DNA of 64,000 nucleotides, taken from the NCBI GenBank assembly GCA_001566295.1, contig KQ964254.1, positions 248,001 through 312,000 on the forward strand. Direction: 5' to 3'. Position numbers and translations under genes: made by a program. Shown one piece after another: positions 11,658 through 23,610 of this stretch. How positions within the stretch are numbered: position 1 is the first letter of the stretch; the number at the start of each line of letters is the position of its first letter. The DNA is from Microdochium bolleyi (Eukaryota > Ascomycota > Sordariomycetes > Xylariales > Microdochiaceae). The notes beneath the pieces are model-generated. The model was not told the origin of the DNA. It ran no database searches and was given only the letters and a program-made list of their open reading frames with translations.

Positions 11658-13065
11658 CTACAGAGTGTCCCAGAGACCCGAGGCGACCGGATCGGGAGAC
11701 TGTGTGATGCCGTCGTTGAAGTTGTTCATGCTCCAGTACCCGTCATCCTCCATGGCCGCGAACTCGGGATTGCTGTCGTCCATGGGTGCAGCGGCAGCCA
11801 TGAGCTTGCTCACAGCGGCCGTGCCCTTGAAGTCGTCATATTCGAGGTTGCTAAGGTCCTCAGCGCTGAGCATGGACGCTTGGCTTTGTGACAGATCCAA
11901 GAAACTGCCAGCGGCGCTGTTCCGGAAGCTGTCCATGGCCGACGTGCCGAAGCTGGGCAGGAAGTCTTCCGTCTCGGAGACATCACCGGAGTTCGATGCC
12001 AGGGTAGGCTCGGCTGAGTCTGGCAAATCGAAGCCGGGAAACGACTCAGCCTGGTCGAAGCTCGAGGGCACGTAGCCCTCGTTCATTTCTAAACCGTCGT
12101 ACTGGGTCCAGTCCACAGATGCAGCACTGAGCCCAGCACTGAATATGGGCTGCTCGCCATCGGAAACTCCGCCAAAGAGGTCGACAAAGGGGGCGTAGTC
12201 GGGGTACTGCGATGACGGGTATTTGGGGTAGCTGATGTTCGACAGATCCAATGGTGGCAGCTGGCCATTGAGTTGCTGCAGTGTCGCGCCAGGCGAAGCC
12301 AATTCCGACTCGACGTCGGACGGTGGCGTAGATGCGGCTGTCCGGGATCGACCGTTGCCTTTGCTGCTGTGCAGATTGTCCAACGAGCGCGTACCAAGGC
12401 TACCGGAGCTGCTGGTGCTATGCATGGAGGACACCCGATTCAGAGTATACGGCCCGTGCTGTTGCGACGCCTTGATGTGCTTGTGTGTCGGCTTGTGATG
12501 GCCGTTCTCGTCAAAGCTAAGCACAGGTTCCGAATGTGCAGTATTGGTCCTCCGCCGGCGGCTGATGGGCTTGCACTTGGTGGCGATGGCCTCCTCCTGA
12601 TCCGACTCGGACTCTGGCACGGTGTCGAGGACGGTATCTTTCTTGTGACAGCAAGTACAACGTCCGCCGTGGTTGCAGCAACAGCTTTCTGCACATGCGC
12701 GTCTGGTTAGCCACTCCGTTCCGCACGATTCCGTGTCTTGCGAGAGGCAGGCTGCGGCTTACCCTTGTGCCCGTCCACCATCTGCTGCAGATGGATGCAC
12801 TTGTGCGTCTTCTCGCCGCAGTCGCACTTGACGTGGGAGGAGCGAGACTTGCGCATGGAGCGGCAGTGTTGGCACTGTGATACTGGGCGACCCTTCTTGT
12901 TGATGTGCTGCAGGGGACGGTCTAAATGCGAACAAGAGTCTTTGTGAGCCATGCAGTCGAAGAGAAGCCTTGGTAAAGACACCACTTACCTGAGTGCTGG
13001 CAGTTGCTCACTCTGTGCCCGCGGACACAGGCCTCGCAGGCCCACTTCTCGCCGTCAATCAACAT
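11658..13065 (-). CDS. Copper-fist transcription factor (MAC1/CUF1/GRISEA type)
   Basis: Nuclear copper-sensing regulator, 421 aa, from three exons: 12990-13065, 12763-12921 and 11658-12688. Donors are GTAAGT and GTAAGC; acceptors are TTTAG and TGCAG. ATG at 13065 opens MLIDGEKWACEACVRGHR. The copper-fist domain has its zinc ligands Cys11, Cys14, Cys23 and His25, then the KKGRP minor-groove motif and a CxCx(4-5)C-H segment. Exon 3 begins with a Cys-rich block (CCC-N-H-GG-R-C-T-CC-H), the usual copper-binding part of the domain. The remaining ~320 residues are acidic and Ser/Asp-rich with aromatic residues, consistent with an activation domain. Family members activate high-affinity copper uptake genes when copper is scarce, or detoxification genes when it is in excess. 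Which applies here cannot be read from sequence. I saw no second distal Cys cluster. Confidence 0.92.
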
Positions 13066-16000
13066 GGCTGCGGCGCTTCGGACTTATAACGTGGTTTGCG
13101 AAGGATGAGAGCAACGGGGAGCGAGACGCAGCGGACGGCACTGGCAGGCGAATGCTACTCCAGGGAGATTGGAAGGGGTGCCACTACCAGCAAAGCACCC
13201 AGACAGCTCGACAGAGACGCGGCTATAAGAGGTTCATGCCTGTGACTGCGGGAGAACGTGGGGGTGGGTTGATGGTGTCGAAGAGCTCTGGGAGCTGGCC
13301 GGGCGCAACAGCTGGGCACAGGCTCGATGTGATAGGACAGCAGAGGGGAGAGGTTGGAAAGAAAAGAAAGCCAGGAGGAAAGGGTGAAGTAGAGTTTGGG
13401 AATTACAGCGGCGGGCGGCGGCGGCTAAGAGGCAACGGGAGATGGGTGCAAGACAACCGGCCAGGCCCACAGGGGAACCCTAAAGCGCAGGCGGCGGATG
13501 GGGAAAGAGAGTCTCCTCGAGGGCGCGGATGATGGTGGAGAAGGGCAGGCTCAGACAGGGCATGTGGGAGAGTGAGGAGCAAATGGCGAATGCCACTGCG
13601 GTGGAGAGTCGCAGAGTCGCAGCGGTTGCTGAGTCGGTCCTCGCGCCGGGGGGTGCGTATGCTCGAGGGTGAGGCGTCGCAGAGCAGAGGTAGGCTAGGT
13701 AGGCTGGCCGCAGAAATGGGCGATCGAACCGGGGGTTTCGAGATCCGGAGGGCGTGGGCGCAGCGGGGCGGCGGCGACTTGACGCCAGACTGACCGGGCT
13801 GGCGACACAGTGGTGAATTAAATGTGTAATAATGGCAGCAGCGGTGCCGAACGCCAAACTAGCCCAGGAGCTCGCCAGGACCCTTCGGCGAGCTTGGCGC
13901 ACACACGAGAAATCAGGCGTGCCTGGTCTGGTCCCTCTGGCCAGCGAGGGCTCTCACAGCAGCGCCGAGACGGGCCGAGTAGCGAGGCGGGAGATGGCTC
14001 ACAAGCGGCCGCGGTCGTGGTTGTGGTCGCGGTCGCGCAGGTGCCCTTGCCTGTATGCACTACGCAGTATATTCCTGAACCTCTTCGACGAGCTGGAATA
14101 GGGACTACGGGAGCTTCAAATGACGAGGCAGTGGGAGGAACCGGGTGATTGTCCTGGCCATCACCAGCCAGGTGCGACGCTACCGGGCGCTCTTGGTCGG
14201 GCCCGGCACTTGGCTGAGTTCACTCGCGCTGCACAAAACGACCCTTATGCGCATCGAGCTGGCTGCAGGGACAGCCCATGCCCCTTCCGGCCATGGCACT
14301 CTGCCAGCCAGCACACTCGCGGCATGGGCAACTCGGTTTCTCCGTCGCCTCGAGCGCTTGCTCACACGCACGCAGCCACAGCAACCTCATCCATGACGGC
14401 GTGGCAGAGCTCGAGCTCTCCCAGCCTCGACCCCCTCGAGCCCCTAAGCGAGGTGTTCGAGCTGCATATTTGGAGCACACGACGGCCCCTTGCCCCCTCG
14501 GCCTCAGGTAGGTCGTTCTGATCGGCATGCCAATGCTCAAGATCCTCAAATGGGCATTCGATCCACCGCGTCTCAATCCTGAAGGTCCACAAGGTTGGCG
14601 GCAAAGCATCGGCTACGGTAGGTAACTACCATATATCCACTACACCCTTGGGTACCTCAGAATCCGAAGAGCGATGGGGGAAGGGGATCCCATGCTCGCC
14701 ATGCTCTGACGACGGGTAACCACTAGCTCCAAAGCCCGTGTCTTTACGAACATGGTGGCCACGCCAGTTCACCGAGCAGCCCAGCCCTCTGCTGTTTTTC
14801 ATGGTGGCTGTCTGCGTGAGGTGGTGGTTGCTGACGGGTCGGCGGGATGGCGCTCGAGGTGAGCGACTTTTTGTGCGAGGCAGACCCCACCAGTGAGCTG
14901 GCTGCATGGAGGTCACGGCCGCCGTTCGCTGAACCAACAAGGCCAAGGGCAAAAACGCGGGTATCACGTACATGATCGCCCTAGAGGCTGGAGGGGCCAG
15001 GGTTGTACTCCCCACGCCATGACGATGGCTGTCGGCTCTCTGGTGCTCGGACCAGCCTCCAGCCTTTCTACCCTGCTTCTCCCGATGGGGCAGTCGCTAG
15101 CCTCACTGGGCTTGCTGCTGCTCAGCTCCGTGTCACCGCCGCGGAGGAGCACGTCTCGCGCGGCTGTGAATAGGTACTCTGGTGATACGCAGCTTGTGCA
15201 GTGCCCCGTATTACCTTCTGTAATTACGGTCAGGACGCATGCAGGTGGGGTTGCTCGCTGGTCATCTCGGCGCGGGTCCGCACAGCGATATGGAGGTCTG
15301 CACGGAGTACTGCCGAATAACGATCAGCAATGCCGACGGCCTGTCATGCGCTCGGTGAGAGCTGAGAAGTGTCCAGTCGAGCAGTGTCGAGAAGCAAGCT
15401 CGAGTCGACTGTCGTGAGCAGCGTCGGAACTGGCAGGAGCGACTTGTCCCGCAGCTGCCTGGGCTGTTCCTTCCCGGCGAGGCAACTCGTGACACATGCA
15501 CCACCTGGGCAGCTTCCAAGGCTTGGTGGCCCCCACTCCGAGTGCCAGCCAGCACAGATTGCCCACACCTGTCGCTGTCCCAAATGACTATTTTTGTGCC
15601 CCGAGCCAATAACCACCGTTGCCTTCATCCGTCAGGCCGGTGACCCTCGAGCGTTGTTGGTTTCTCTCCTCACACTCTGGGGTCGGGTCCCCCTTCCCCC
15701 ACATCTTGCCTCCAGTCTGGTCAGGACTCCATGGCCGTGCTCACTTGGCGGCGAGCTTGGTACCCGCCGGCTTTGACCGCCCCTCGTCCTGCTGTCAACG
15801 GCCGACCACGACTTTCCAAGCTTGCGCTGTTCTGCAGGCTGGACTGGCAGTCTGCACGCCTCGGACCACCGGCTCCCCATTCGTTACCGGCCATCCCGCC
15901 TCTTCATGCGGAAGTCTTCTAGAAGATCGCCCTGTCCGCAGTGCAGCATGCTCCTGCAGTCAGCATCACGTATCCCGCACCCGCGTGCAGTCGTTCCTGC

Positions 16001-18048
16001 TCTTTCCGTCCTGCTGCAAGCCCAGCCTTGGCCCCCTCCAAACCTGCTTGGTGCCTCCGCATCCCTCCCATGCCTCTTGGCCGTGCTGCTGGCTGCTGGT
16101 TGCTGGCTGCTGACCGAGGCTGGGGAGTCAGGAGCCGGCCCCTTCGCTGCACCTGACTCTCCCAAACAAGAAGCTCCCGGCTGCTTCGTGATGCCACCAG
16201 CACCTCTACGCGCTGTTGGCCGTGTCGGGAACCACCGCCTGCCTGCAGCGAATCATCATGCTTGTCCACACGGAGCAATCCGCCTTCGGCAAACGGACAC
16301 CAATGCCGGCAAAGGTCGTCCGGCTGAACTGCTGCATGCCACCATCGACGGCTTACCACCTCGTGATTTCGTGCCAGTCTATTGATGGAAGGGCCCCGGT
16401 GATCGCTGATGTTCCGTGTGCCCTCCCAGCCGTCATCTGACAAGCTGCATGTCTACACGCATGTCACACAAGTGTCGTGGCTTATGTTCCGGGCCATTTC
16501 TGAACTACCTGATGTGTGTGGAAAGCAGACATATGGGATGGAAGATCCCGCAGGCTCTGACCACTCAACCGGGCTCCTTTGCTGCGTACCACGGTTGCAT
16601 GAGGCTCTAGAGCCGTCATGGCTTGTGTTCCGTATCTGTGCAGATGGGTTTGCTCCCCAGTGCCCTACAGATATCATGCAATTCCATGAGATTTCCCCAT
16701 GGCTCGGCATCATCAAAATCACACAGGCGTATCGGCAATCTGGCAACTACGAAACGAACCACATGCGTGTCTGAGATTATCGGAACGACGCTCCGGGTCG
16801 ACTCACACAATGATGCTTGACTGATGGCCTATCTGGTGAAAGCTTGCCACGGTAAGCTTGATAGATGACTGCTCAGCACCAACCACGGATTTATTTGGCA
16901 CTGATGGTATTTAACAAGCACCTCGTCCTCTGGGGTGAAGTTCCTGCACTTCTCATGAACTCTACGTGCGCCGGCCAGTGAACCCGGGCCTGGGTTCCCC
17001 ATCTTCCGGCGGATCACTCCAGGCAGAAGTCGGCTTCATCAATGGCGTTCCAGCTCTAGAGGAGCCCGTATCCCAAGAGGACAGCCCACGAGCCTGGACG
17101 ACGAGACTTTTCCGACGAAATGCGACGAACCACCGATTGACATGCATGCAGACCCTTTCTAGAACCGTTCTCCTGTTCCGGACTGCAAGGTACGGGGAAA
17201 GGCAATCTATCTTCCCGCATCCCTATTCATACATGTAATGTGAGCAGTTTCCATTTCCAGAGGGGCCAGGTTTGCGCTAGGGTTGTATGCACATAATCGG
17301 TTGCGGCTTTTGTTGCTTTCTTGCTGCAATTCATACCCAGCTGCTTGAACCCTAGCCTGTAGGACCAGCCCCAATCGACTCGGAAAGTACGATGTGGGAA
17401 TAACGACATCTGCTGCCCGCCGGATGTGACGTTGGAACAACCGAGTAGTTTAGATGGCGAGGTCCACAGTCACAGCCCCCCCCTGCAGTGCAAAGAATCC
17501 TCCCGAGCACTTGCCCTGCCGGGAGAAACGCTGTAGGTGTCCTCTTCCGGATATGGATGGTAGAGTATGCACGGCAAGGCAGCAGCACTGATCATGGCTC
17601 GACAATGATCCAAGGAATGGGAAATCGCATATGTAACCACGAAGAGTCTTCACTGAACATCCTGGAGTCCCTCCTCGCGTGATGAGCTAATGCCTCAGCA
17701 AGCAAAGCTGGACTTGACGTCCATATGCTCCATTGCGCTGTGTTAAAGGTCTATATGGAACAACGTATGAACCTCGTCAAGACACCGTGGTATTACAGAG
17801 AAGCGTGAAGACTGTCTAAACTACATGCCCGCTATTTACAAGTATTGTACGAAGGAGGGGTATCGGGTGTCTACATTGTAGATTTAAAGGGGTCGCATTA
17901 TTGTGGTGGTACAAGGAGCCATCTCCTACAAGGTCGGGAAGGAGAAATCGCACGCTCTACAATCAAATCGCTAGGCAAATCTCGCATTCTTCCGGAGTGA
18001 GGAGTTGCTCTTTGTGGCACGATTGGTCTTGGGACCTTGGACGCCCTG
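13066..18048. other. Gene-poor interval, about 5 kb
   Basis: No supported gene. The first ~450 bases are purine-rich on the plus strand, so pyrimidine-rich in the direction of the copper-fist gene, as expected for its leader and core promoter. A CT-rich stretch lies around 15.6-16.1 kb on the plus strand, but no coding exon follows it. The longest open frames here are low-complexity and overlap each other on both strands. Confidence 0.5.
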
Positions 18049-20782
18049 TCATCGCAGGTGCGTTGTATCGCCATCAGCCAAAGCGTTTAGATAGCCAGCA
18101 CGCGCCAGTGACTGCACATCGAATGCTTTGCCCACCAGCAGCGACGTAGAGCCCACGGCATTCGCAGCAGTCGAATATCGCGGAGTAGTACTGCGCTCAT
18201 CATCTGCACTTGGTGTCGAGCCGGCGTTGTGCGCATTGCTATCCTTGCTGCCACTTCCGTCGTTGCCGTTGCGCATCGTCAGGGCCGCCCCCATCAGATG
18301 CTCAGAGATGTAATCGCGAATGGCGGCGTCCCACGTCGACGGCGCCAAGGTCGAGCTGAGCAGTTCTCGCAGCTGCGTGTTGGCTTCCTCCGTAGCGAGA
18401 TCGACTTTCGCCGCTTCCGCCAGGCTTAGCGCCGTTAGGGAGAAGAAGTGGTGGTTGAGAGGACTCAGAAGAGCAGTCTGGGTGAGCAAAAGTTCCGAGG
18501 ACTGCTTGCACGGCCACAAGATGTCTGTCACCTTGGCGGTCCCCTGGTAAAGATAAGCAAGAAGTCGGCAATGCCAATACACCAAATGCAGTATCGGATG
18601 CGTTGTAGGGGTTATGTCGGCAGGTAGAACCTCGCGGAAAAGCTCAATAGATAAATTCAGCAGGGAGCTGAGAATTGGCGCCGCCCCGGAGGCCGGTCCC
18701 AAGACCTGTGGTGGTGCCAATGCAACCGGAGCAAAGTGACCCAGGATTTTTGAGAGACCTGGATAAGTCAGCAGACAAATTTGCATGGCACGGTTGTCGA
18801 CACTTACGGGCAAGGTGGTAGACGGATTCGCCGAGTACAAGACTCATGTCAGGCACAAGGACGACACTCTCATTCGGGATGAGAAGCGGGCTGGCCGTGG
18901 CGATCGCATTCCAGCGATCAAGCATGACTAGTGCCCACCAACTTCGGACTCTGATGTTCTCCTCACAGTCAAGGTCAAGCTCAGTATCGATTCGCGATGT
19001 GTCGAGGCTAGACAGGTGCAACCTCATGCTATATGCCAAACCGACCGCACGGCCGAGGATGGATGCCTTTGAAGCGCCGCCATGTTCGCCTCTCAGCGAT
19101 AGCGGGCCGTGGTTATCGGTCGCGATAGCAATGAGTATCAGTGTCTGCAGGTGCACCAGCTGCACCGTAGATGTGCGCCGGGACGTGTCGGCTTCCCAAT
19201 CTGTGGCAAGACGGCAAGCGCTGCTGATGTTGCCATTCGTATACAGGCCGGGTATCGAGACGAAGGACTGCATGGCCACGTAGAGAGCTTCGATGAATGC
19301 ATCCCGAAGGAGAGGTGGGCAGTGACTGAGCATGAGCTCTACACGCTCCCTACTGCTGGCCAGCAAGGGATGAGACGGATGCACGATAGCCAGATAGCTC
19401 TCGAAGGCGTCATCGTTCAGCTCACAGAAGTGACTGTCGTGTGCGAGACCGAGAGACAGATCGTCCATCGAATGATCTGCCTGCGGGGTGTCGTTGTCAA
19501 TAGATTGACTGCCTGGCCTTGGAGCCAATCCATTGGCAGAGTAAGGCATACCGCTATTGTTGAATGGTTGAATTCCGTGGCTATCTGGAGTCCAACTCGT
19601 CTGCCCTGGTGGCGTGTCGAATTCTCCGGATATGCTCGAATACGGCCTCTTCCTAGTGGTGTCGTCTCCAGAACCGTTGGGTAGATGGAGATCAGACGAG
19701 TCCCTCATCATAGTGCCCAGGATATCGTTGATCGTGTCCGCGTTTGCGCCCTCGCTAGCAAGCTTGCCCTCAATGTTGTTGATTCTGTCCGCCAGCTCCT
19801 TGATATAGCCCTTGCTGGGACCGCGCTTTTGAGGAATCCTGCTGAATAGGCAAGTGATACTCGACCTCCTACAGTTGGAGCAGGGCTCAGTTCCCGCATC
19901 CGGTGGTGCGTCGCACTTGACCTTCTTCCGACGACACTCGTCACACGCTCGTGAGACTTTTGACCTCTTCCGAGGTGGTATGTGGTCATGCCCAGGGTAG
20001 TGAGCACCGAGCCGTACGGAGGAAGTTAACGCAGGCGGGCGCGTTGCTTGTAATACTGGCTGAGACTGCTGATATCCCGCCTGTGGCATCGGTAGTGGCA
20101 GCCCTGCTTGAATGGTCGGCTGAACATTTAGTTGTGGTTGATACAATGGTCGAGACCCGTCCACAGACGATAGATGATCCTGCTGATTATGCTGGGCTAG
20201 ATCCACCGCCGGGCCGTGGGTCGTGTGATCCATGATGAAGAGACCGTCGTCCGACTGCAAAGGTGCCTCGTCCTGATTCTGCAGCTGAGTGTGATCGTGA
20301 TTCTCATGGCCCTGATCAGAAAAGAGACGATCGAGGTCGTGGTTGTCATCCACGTCGAGCTCGATGGGCGTCGGACGCGTAGCACTCTGACTACTAGGCA
20401 GAGCCAGGTGTGGGCCAGCATTGTCCTCATCAGAGCCGCGTGGATCTTCGTTGTGATCAGTAGAGGTAGGCTGGGCGATTTGCGAATTAGTTGCTGGCTC
20501 CTCACTGGGAAGGCTCGAGCTTGGGTGCGGCTCGTGGAGTGTCAGCTGCCCGTCCTTCTGCCGTTCTTTGGGGGCCCCAGGCTCTTCCTCTTCAGCCATA
20601 TCGGCTGTGGAGTGATCCGCCGCACGCGTGGATTTGTTTGTATTGTCGGCCGCATTCCCAGGAAATGTCCGCAAGACCTCGTGGACAGCAGCTAGCTGAT
20701 CCGCTTTTGAATCCTCGCTGGTCGCTGCCGTGCTGGGCAGTGCATCGACCGATTTCGCGCCATCATCGAGGATGATCGACAT
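18049..20782 (-). CDS. Zn2Cys6 transcription factor, COL-26/BglR/RGT1-like glucose-response regulator
   Basis: Nuclear DNA-binding protein, about 894 aa, from two exons: 18808-20782 and 18049-18758. The intron is GTAAGT...TTATCCAG with a GCTGAC branch point. The binuclear zinc cluster (CDEC-x6-C-x9-C-SNC-x6-C) lies near residues 280-311. It is followed by the linker KRGPSKGYIKELADRINNIE, which is characteristic of the RGT1/COL-26/BglR group controlling glucose sensing and plant-polysaccharide enzymes. A fungal-specific middle homology region follows. The start is the first in-frame ATG at 20782. The frame stays open upstream to ~20971 without an ATG, and a TTGCAG acceptor at that edge hints at an upstream exon. 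The ~280-residue acidic, Gln/His/Asp-rich N-terminal extension is longer than I expect for this family. It is divergent from the gene at 21788. Function is inferred from the linker. Confidence 0.85.
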
Positions 20783-21787
20783 CCCTCCGTGCCCCGTGGA
20801 GGCATGCGCTGCTGCGCGGGATTGCTCGCAAGCCAGCCGTGCTTTGTGAAGCTCGTCTGTAGTCAGTCGTTGCGAGGTGCAGGGGAAGCCATTCGGTCGG
20901 TGTTTCGATCGCAACCACGGAATCACGCAAACTGAATCGATATGCGACGTGATGCCTGAAGAATTCTGCAATGAGCAGCTTGATTAATTTGTAAGCTAGA
21001 AAGAACGACACTACTGTACAAAACCTGGTTGTGGCTTGGTATCAGAGATTCTGGCCCTCAAAGAGATAGACTACATGACGATAGGAATACACGCCAGCTG
21101 CGAGCGCATGCGCCTGTGACAACTCCCACTTGGAAGATCATCGTTAATCGACTTGCAGGTCGACGGGCTGGAGGTCGACAGCAAGCCTTGGATTCTCACG
21201 AGCACCCGCAAAGGCCAGGTCGGGTTTGGAGAAGCGAGCTTGGGCCGTTTCCGCTGTGCTATGGGGAAGTGGTGGCGAGGACGAAGCTGGGCCGGCCTTG
21301 GATTGTGAAGATGACGTGACGTGCAGGTGTGGGCAGACGGGAATACTGGCAGCGCGGGCTCTGGGAGTTGGGGTGTCGAGGGCGGGAGTGGACGAGAGGC
21401 GGACATACCTTGGGCTGGCAGCTTAGGCCCAGATCCTGGAGATGGAAATACTATGTTACGGCGACTTCAGACGGAGGAGGAAGAACTAGATCGTCCGGCC
21501 TGTGGCTCGGCTGGCAGCTCTCTCGCGTGCCGCCGTCTTTTTTTTTCCTGCTGGGCACCGCATCGGCAAGCCTGTCCAAGCGCGCCTGTACGCGTGAAGC
21601 GGCCCGGAGTCTTGCGCTATTACCTAAGCCCGCCCCACCGGCACTGACGCAACAGCCTCCCTGTTGAGTGACTTGGTTGAACCTCGGCAGACCCCGACTA
21701 CACTCGATCCAGTTGGTCTTCAATGTACTGGTAGGTGCTGGTTGACCTCTGCAACATCCGCACCAACACCAGGCCATACCGCCCACA
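20783..21787. promoter_or_regulatory. Divergent intergenic region between the Zn2Cys6 regulator and the reductase gene
   Basis: About 1 kb shared by two genes reading outward. No coding frame is supported. It may include a 5' exon of the regulator near 21.0 kb. A short T-run lies at about 21538-21547. I did not identify specific operator sites. Confidence 0.4.
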
Positions 21788-22958
21788 ATGCCGGAAGGGC
21801 AGGAGACTCATGTCCTCGTCGTCGGTGCTGGCGCCGTCGGCTGCTTCTACGCGTCCCGTCTGCACCATGTAAGCTCATCGCAACCCCCACCCCAGAGTGC
21901 GGCACCATGAACTGACGCGGGTACATCGCCAGCCATCCCACAACGTGCACGTTTCCCTCACAGCACGCTCCAACTACTCGGCCATTGCCAAGTCAGGCGT
22001 CATCCTGGAGACGCACACTTTCGGCAACTACACTTTCCAGCCTCACGCCGTTTTCCCTTCCGTCCAGGCGGCCGTCCCGGGAGCCGCACCGCAATCGCAA
22101 ACACCGCCGCCGGCTGCGGGCTGGGACTACATCATTGTCACCACCAAGGCGCTGCCCGACAGGACCGATGACGCGGCCATGATCGCCCCTCTCGTGGCAC
22201 CCAAGTCCTGCGTCATCCTCATCCAGAATGGCGTCGGTGTCGAAGAGCCCTACCGCCAACGCTTCCCTACTAATCCCATCATCAGCGCCGTCACCATTGT
22301 AAGTGCCGAGCAGATCAAGCAGGGCACCATCCGCCAAAATAGATGGACCAGGATGAGCCTCGGGCCGTACGCTCATGGGCTCAGCAAGACAAGTGGCGGT
22401 GGTCCAGGTGATGAGAACGACTCGGCCAAGCTGCTGGATCGCGCAACGATGGCCATGAACAGTCTAACCGAGTGGTGGACCAAGCTTGGTGGCATCCGTG
22501 ACATTGAGCCACACACCGAGATGGAGCTACAGACGATCCGGTGGCACAAGCTGTGCATCAATGCGGCTTTCAACCCCACGGCGGTCCTCTCTGGCGGGCG
22601 TGGAAACGCCGACATTGTGACAGACCCGGAGCTGCGGGAGCACATTGCGGGCATTATGCAGGAGGTTTGGGACGCGGCTCCGAAGGTGCTGGGCAGACCC
22701 TTTGACGGCAAGGAGGTCGCGACGCCGGCGAGGATCATCAAAAGCAACGAGCGGAACAAGGGGTCGAAGCCGAGCATGCTGCTGGACTGGGAGGCGGGCC
22801 GGCCGATGGAGCTGGAGGTTATCCTGGGTAACCCGGTGCGAATAGCTCGGGCGGCGGGGGTGGCCATGCCCCGGCTCCAGAGCGTCTACGCGATCATGAA
22901 GAGCATGCAGAGTGTTCGTGAGGAACGTGCAGAAGCTGCAAAGAAGGCCAAGCTATGA
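21788..22958 (+). CDS. Ketopantoate reductase family protein (ApbA/PanE)
   Basis: Predicted NADP-dependent 2-dehydropantoate 2-reductase-like enzyme of 368 aa, from two exons: 21788-21868 and 21933-22958 (phase 0 intron, GTAAGC...GCCAG). The Rossmann motif GxGxxG (G13, G15, G18) is in exon 1. The C-terminal helical domain carries the family signature K-x3-N (Lys233, Asn237) in the context HKLCINAAFNPTAVL, matching the catalytic lysine and substrate-binding asparagine of PanE. Fungal genomes hold several ApbA/PanE paralogues. The closest role is reduction of ketopantoate to pantoate in pantothenate/CoA synthesis, but some paralogues act on other 2-keto acids, so the substrate is left open. It is transcribed divergently from the regulator to its left and in tandem with the MFS gene to its right. 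Confidence 0.88.
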
Positions 22959-23610
22959 GCTAGCTCCAGGGGGCAGAGCGTGTCCGATGCATGCAGACGG
23001 CGTGCAAGGAGCGCTGTAGTTTGTGTGCAATTTAACTTTTACGGCGTGGCCGTGCACAGACGCCTATGCATCTGAGGTATGGAGTAATGCATGGCGAGGC
23101 ATTGGAAGGAATCTGCTTCTCCCATCCCGAGGTCCGCAGGGAGGTCAACTGATTCCTGTTCACGGCTGGGGGCTGGCTCGGGTAGCCCGGGGGATAGCCC
23201 GGGGGGTTGCGAGGGAGGCGTCCTTGGCGAAGCTTGTGTGGGCTGCGTGTGGGGTATTGGCGCAGCGGGAGGCGGCCTGCCGACCTCGGAACTGGTCCGC
23301 GTCCAATCATGGAGTAATTACGCGTAGGTACTCGGCCTCGAATGCCATCCAGTGCCATCATGATGGGTGTGATGGGTGTGCCGCTACTCTGCAGTCCCGC
23401 TTGTCATGCCTCTGTCCGTGTCCCTCGCCGCAGCCCGAAGCTCCTCCGTGCTCACCACATACCCGTCATGCCACCCCAGGTTCCGCTTGGCCTAATTGCA
23501 GACCATTGGCTCGGCTCGTATATCTTCTCCTCCCTCCCGCCCTCCTCGCTCCAGCCGACACGTCCCTGCGTGCTGCTGTCATCTGGGTCTATCACCACTA
23601 CGGTATCGAA
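22959..23610. promoter_or_regulatory. Intergenic region upstream of the MFS transporter
   Basis: Noncoding 650 bases. The last 100 bases look like a typical fungal core promoter: a CCATTGG element near 23503, a TATAT box at 23519-23523 about 90 nt before the ATG, then a pyrimidine-rich tract. Confidence 0.45.
23519..23523 (+). promoter_or_regulatory. TATA-like box of the MFS gene
   Basis: TATAT about 90 nt upstream of the ATG at 23611, followed by a CT-rich leader; position and context fit a core promoter. Confidence 0.4.

Noticed and set aside
15822..16385. 187-codon plus-strand open frame in the gene-poor interval
   Set aside because: A Leu/Ala-rich stretch mimics a membrane segment, but the frame follows a CT-rich repeat-like tract and opposite-strand frames of similar length overlap it.
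20371..20640. ACGCGT sites inside the Zn2Cys6 regulator gene
   Set aside because: Single, widely spaced copies within coding sequence; expected by chance, unlike the 37-bp triple cluster at 32.9 kb.
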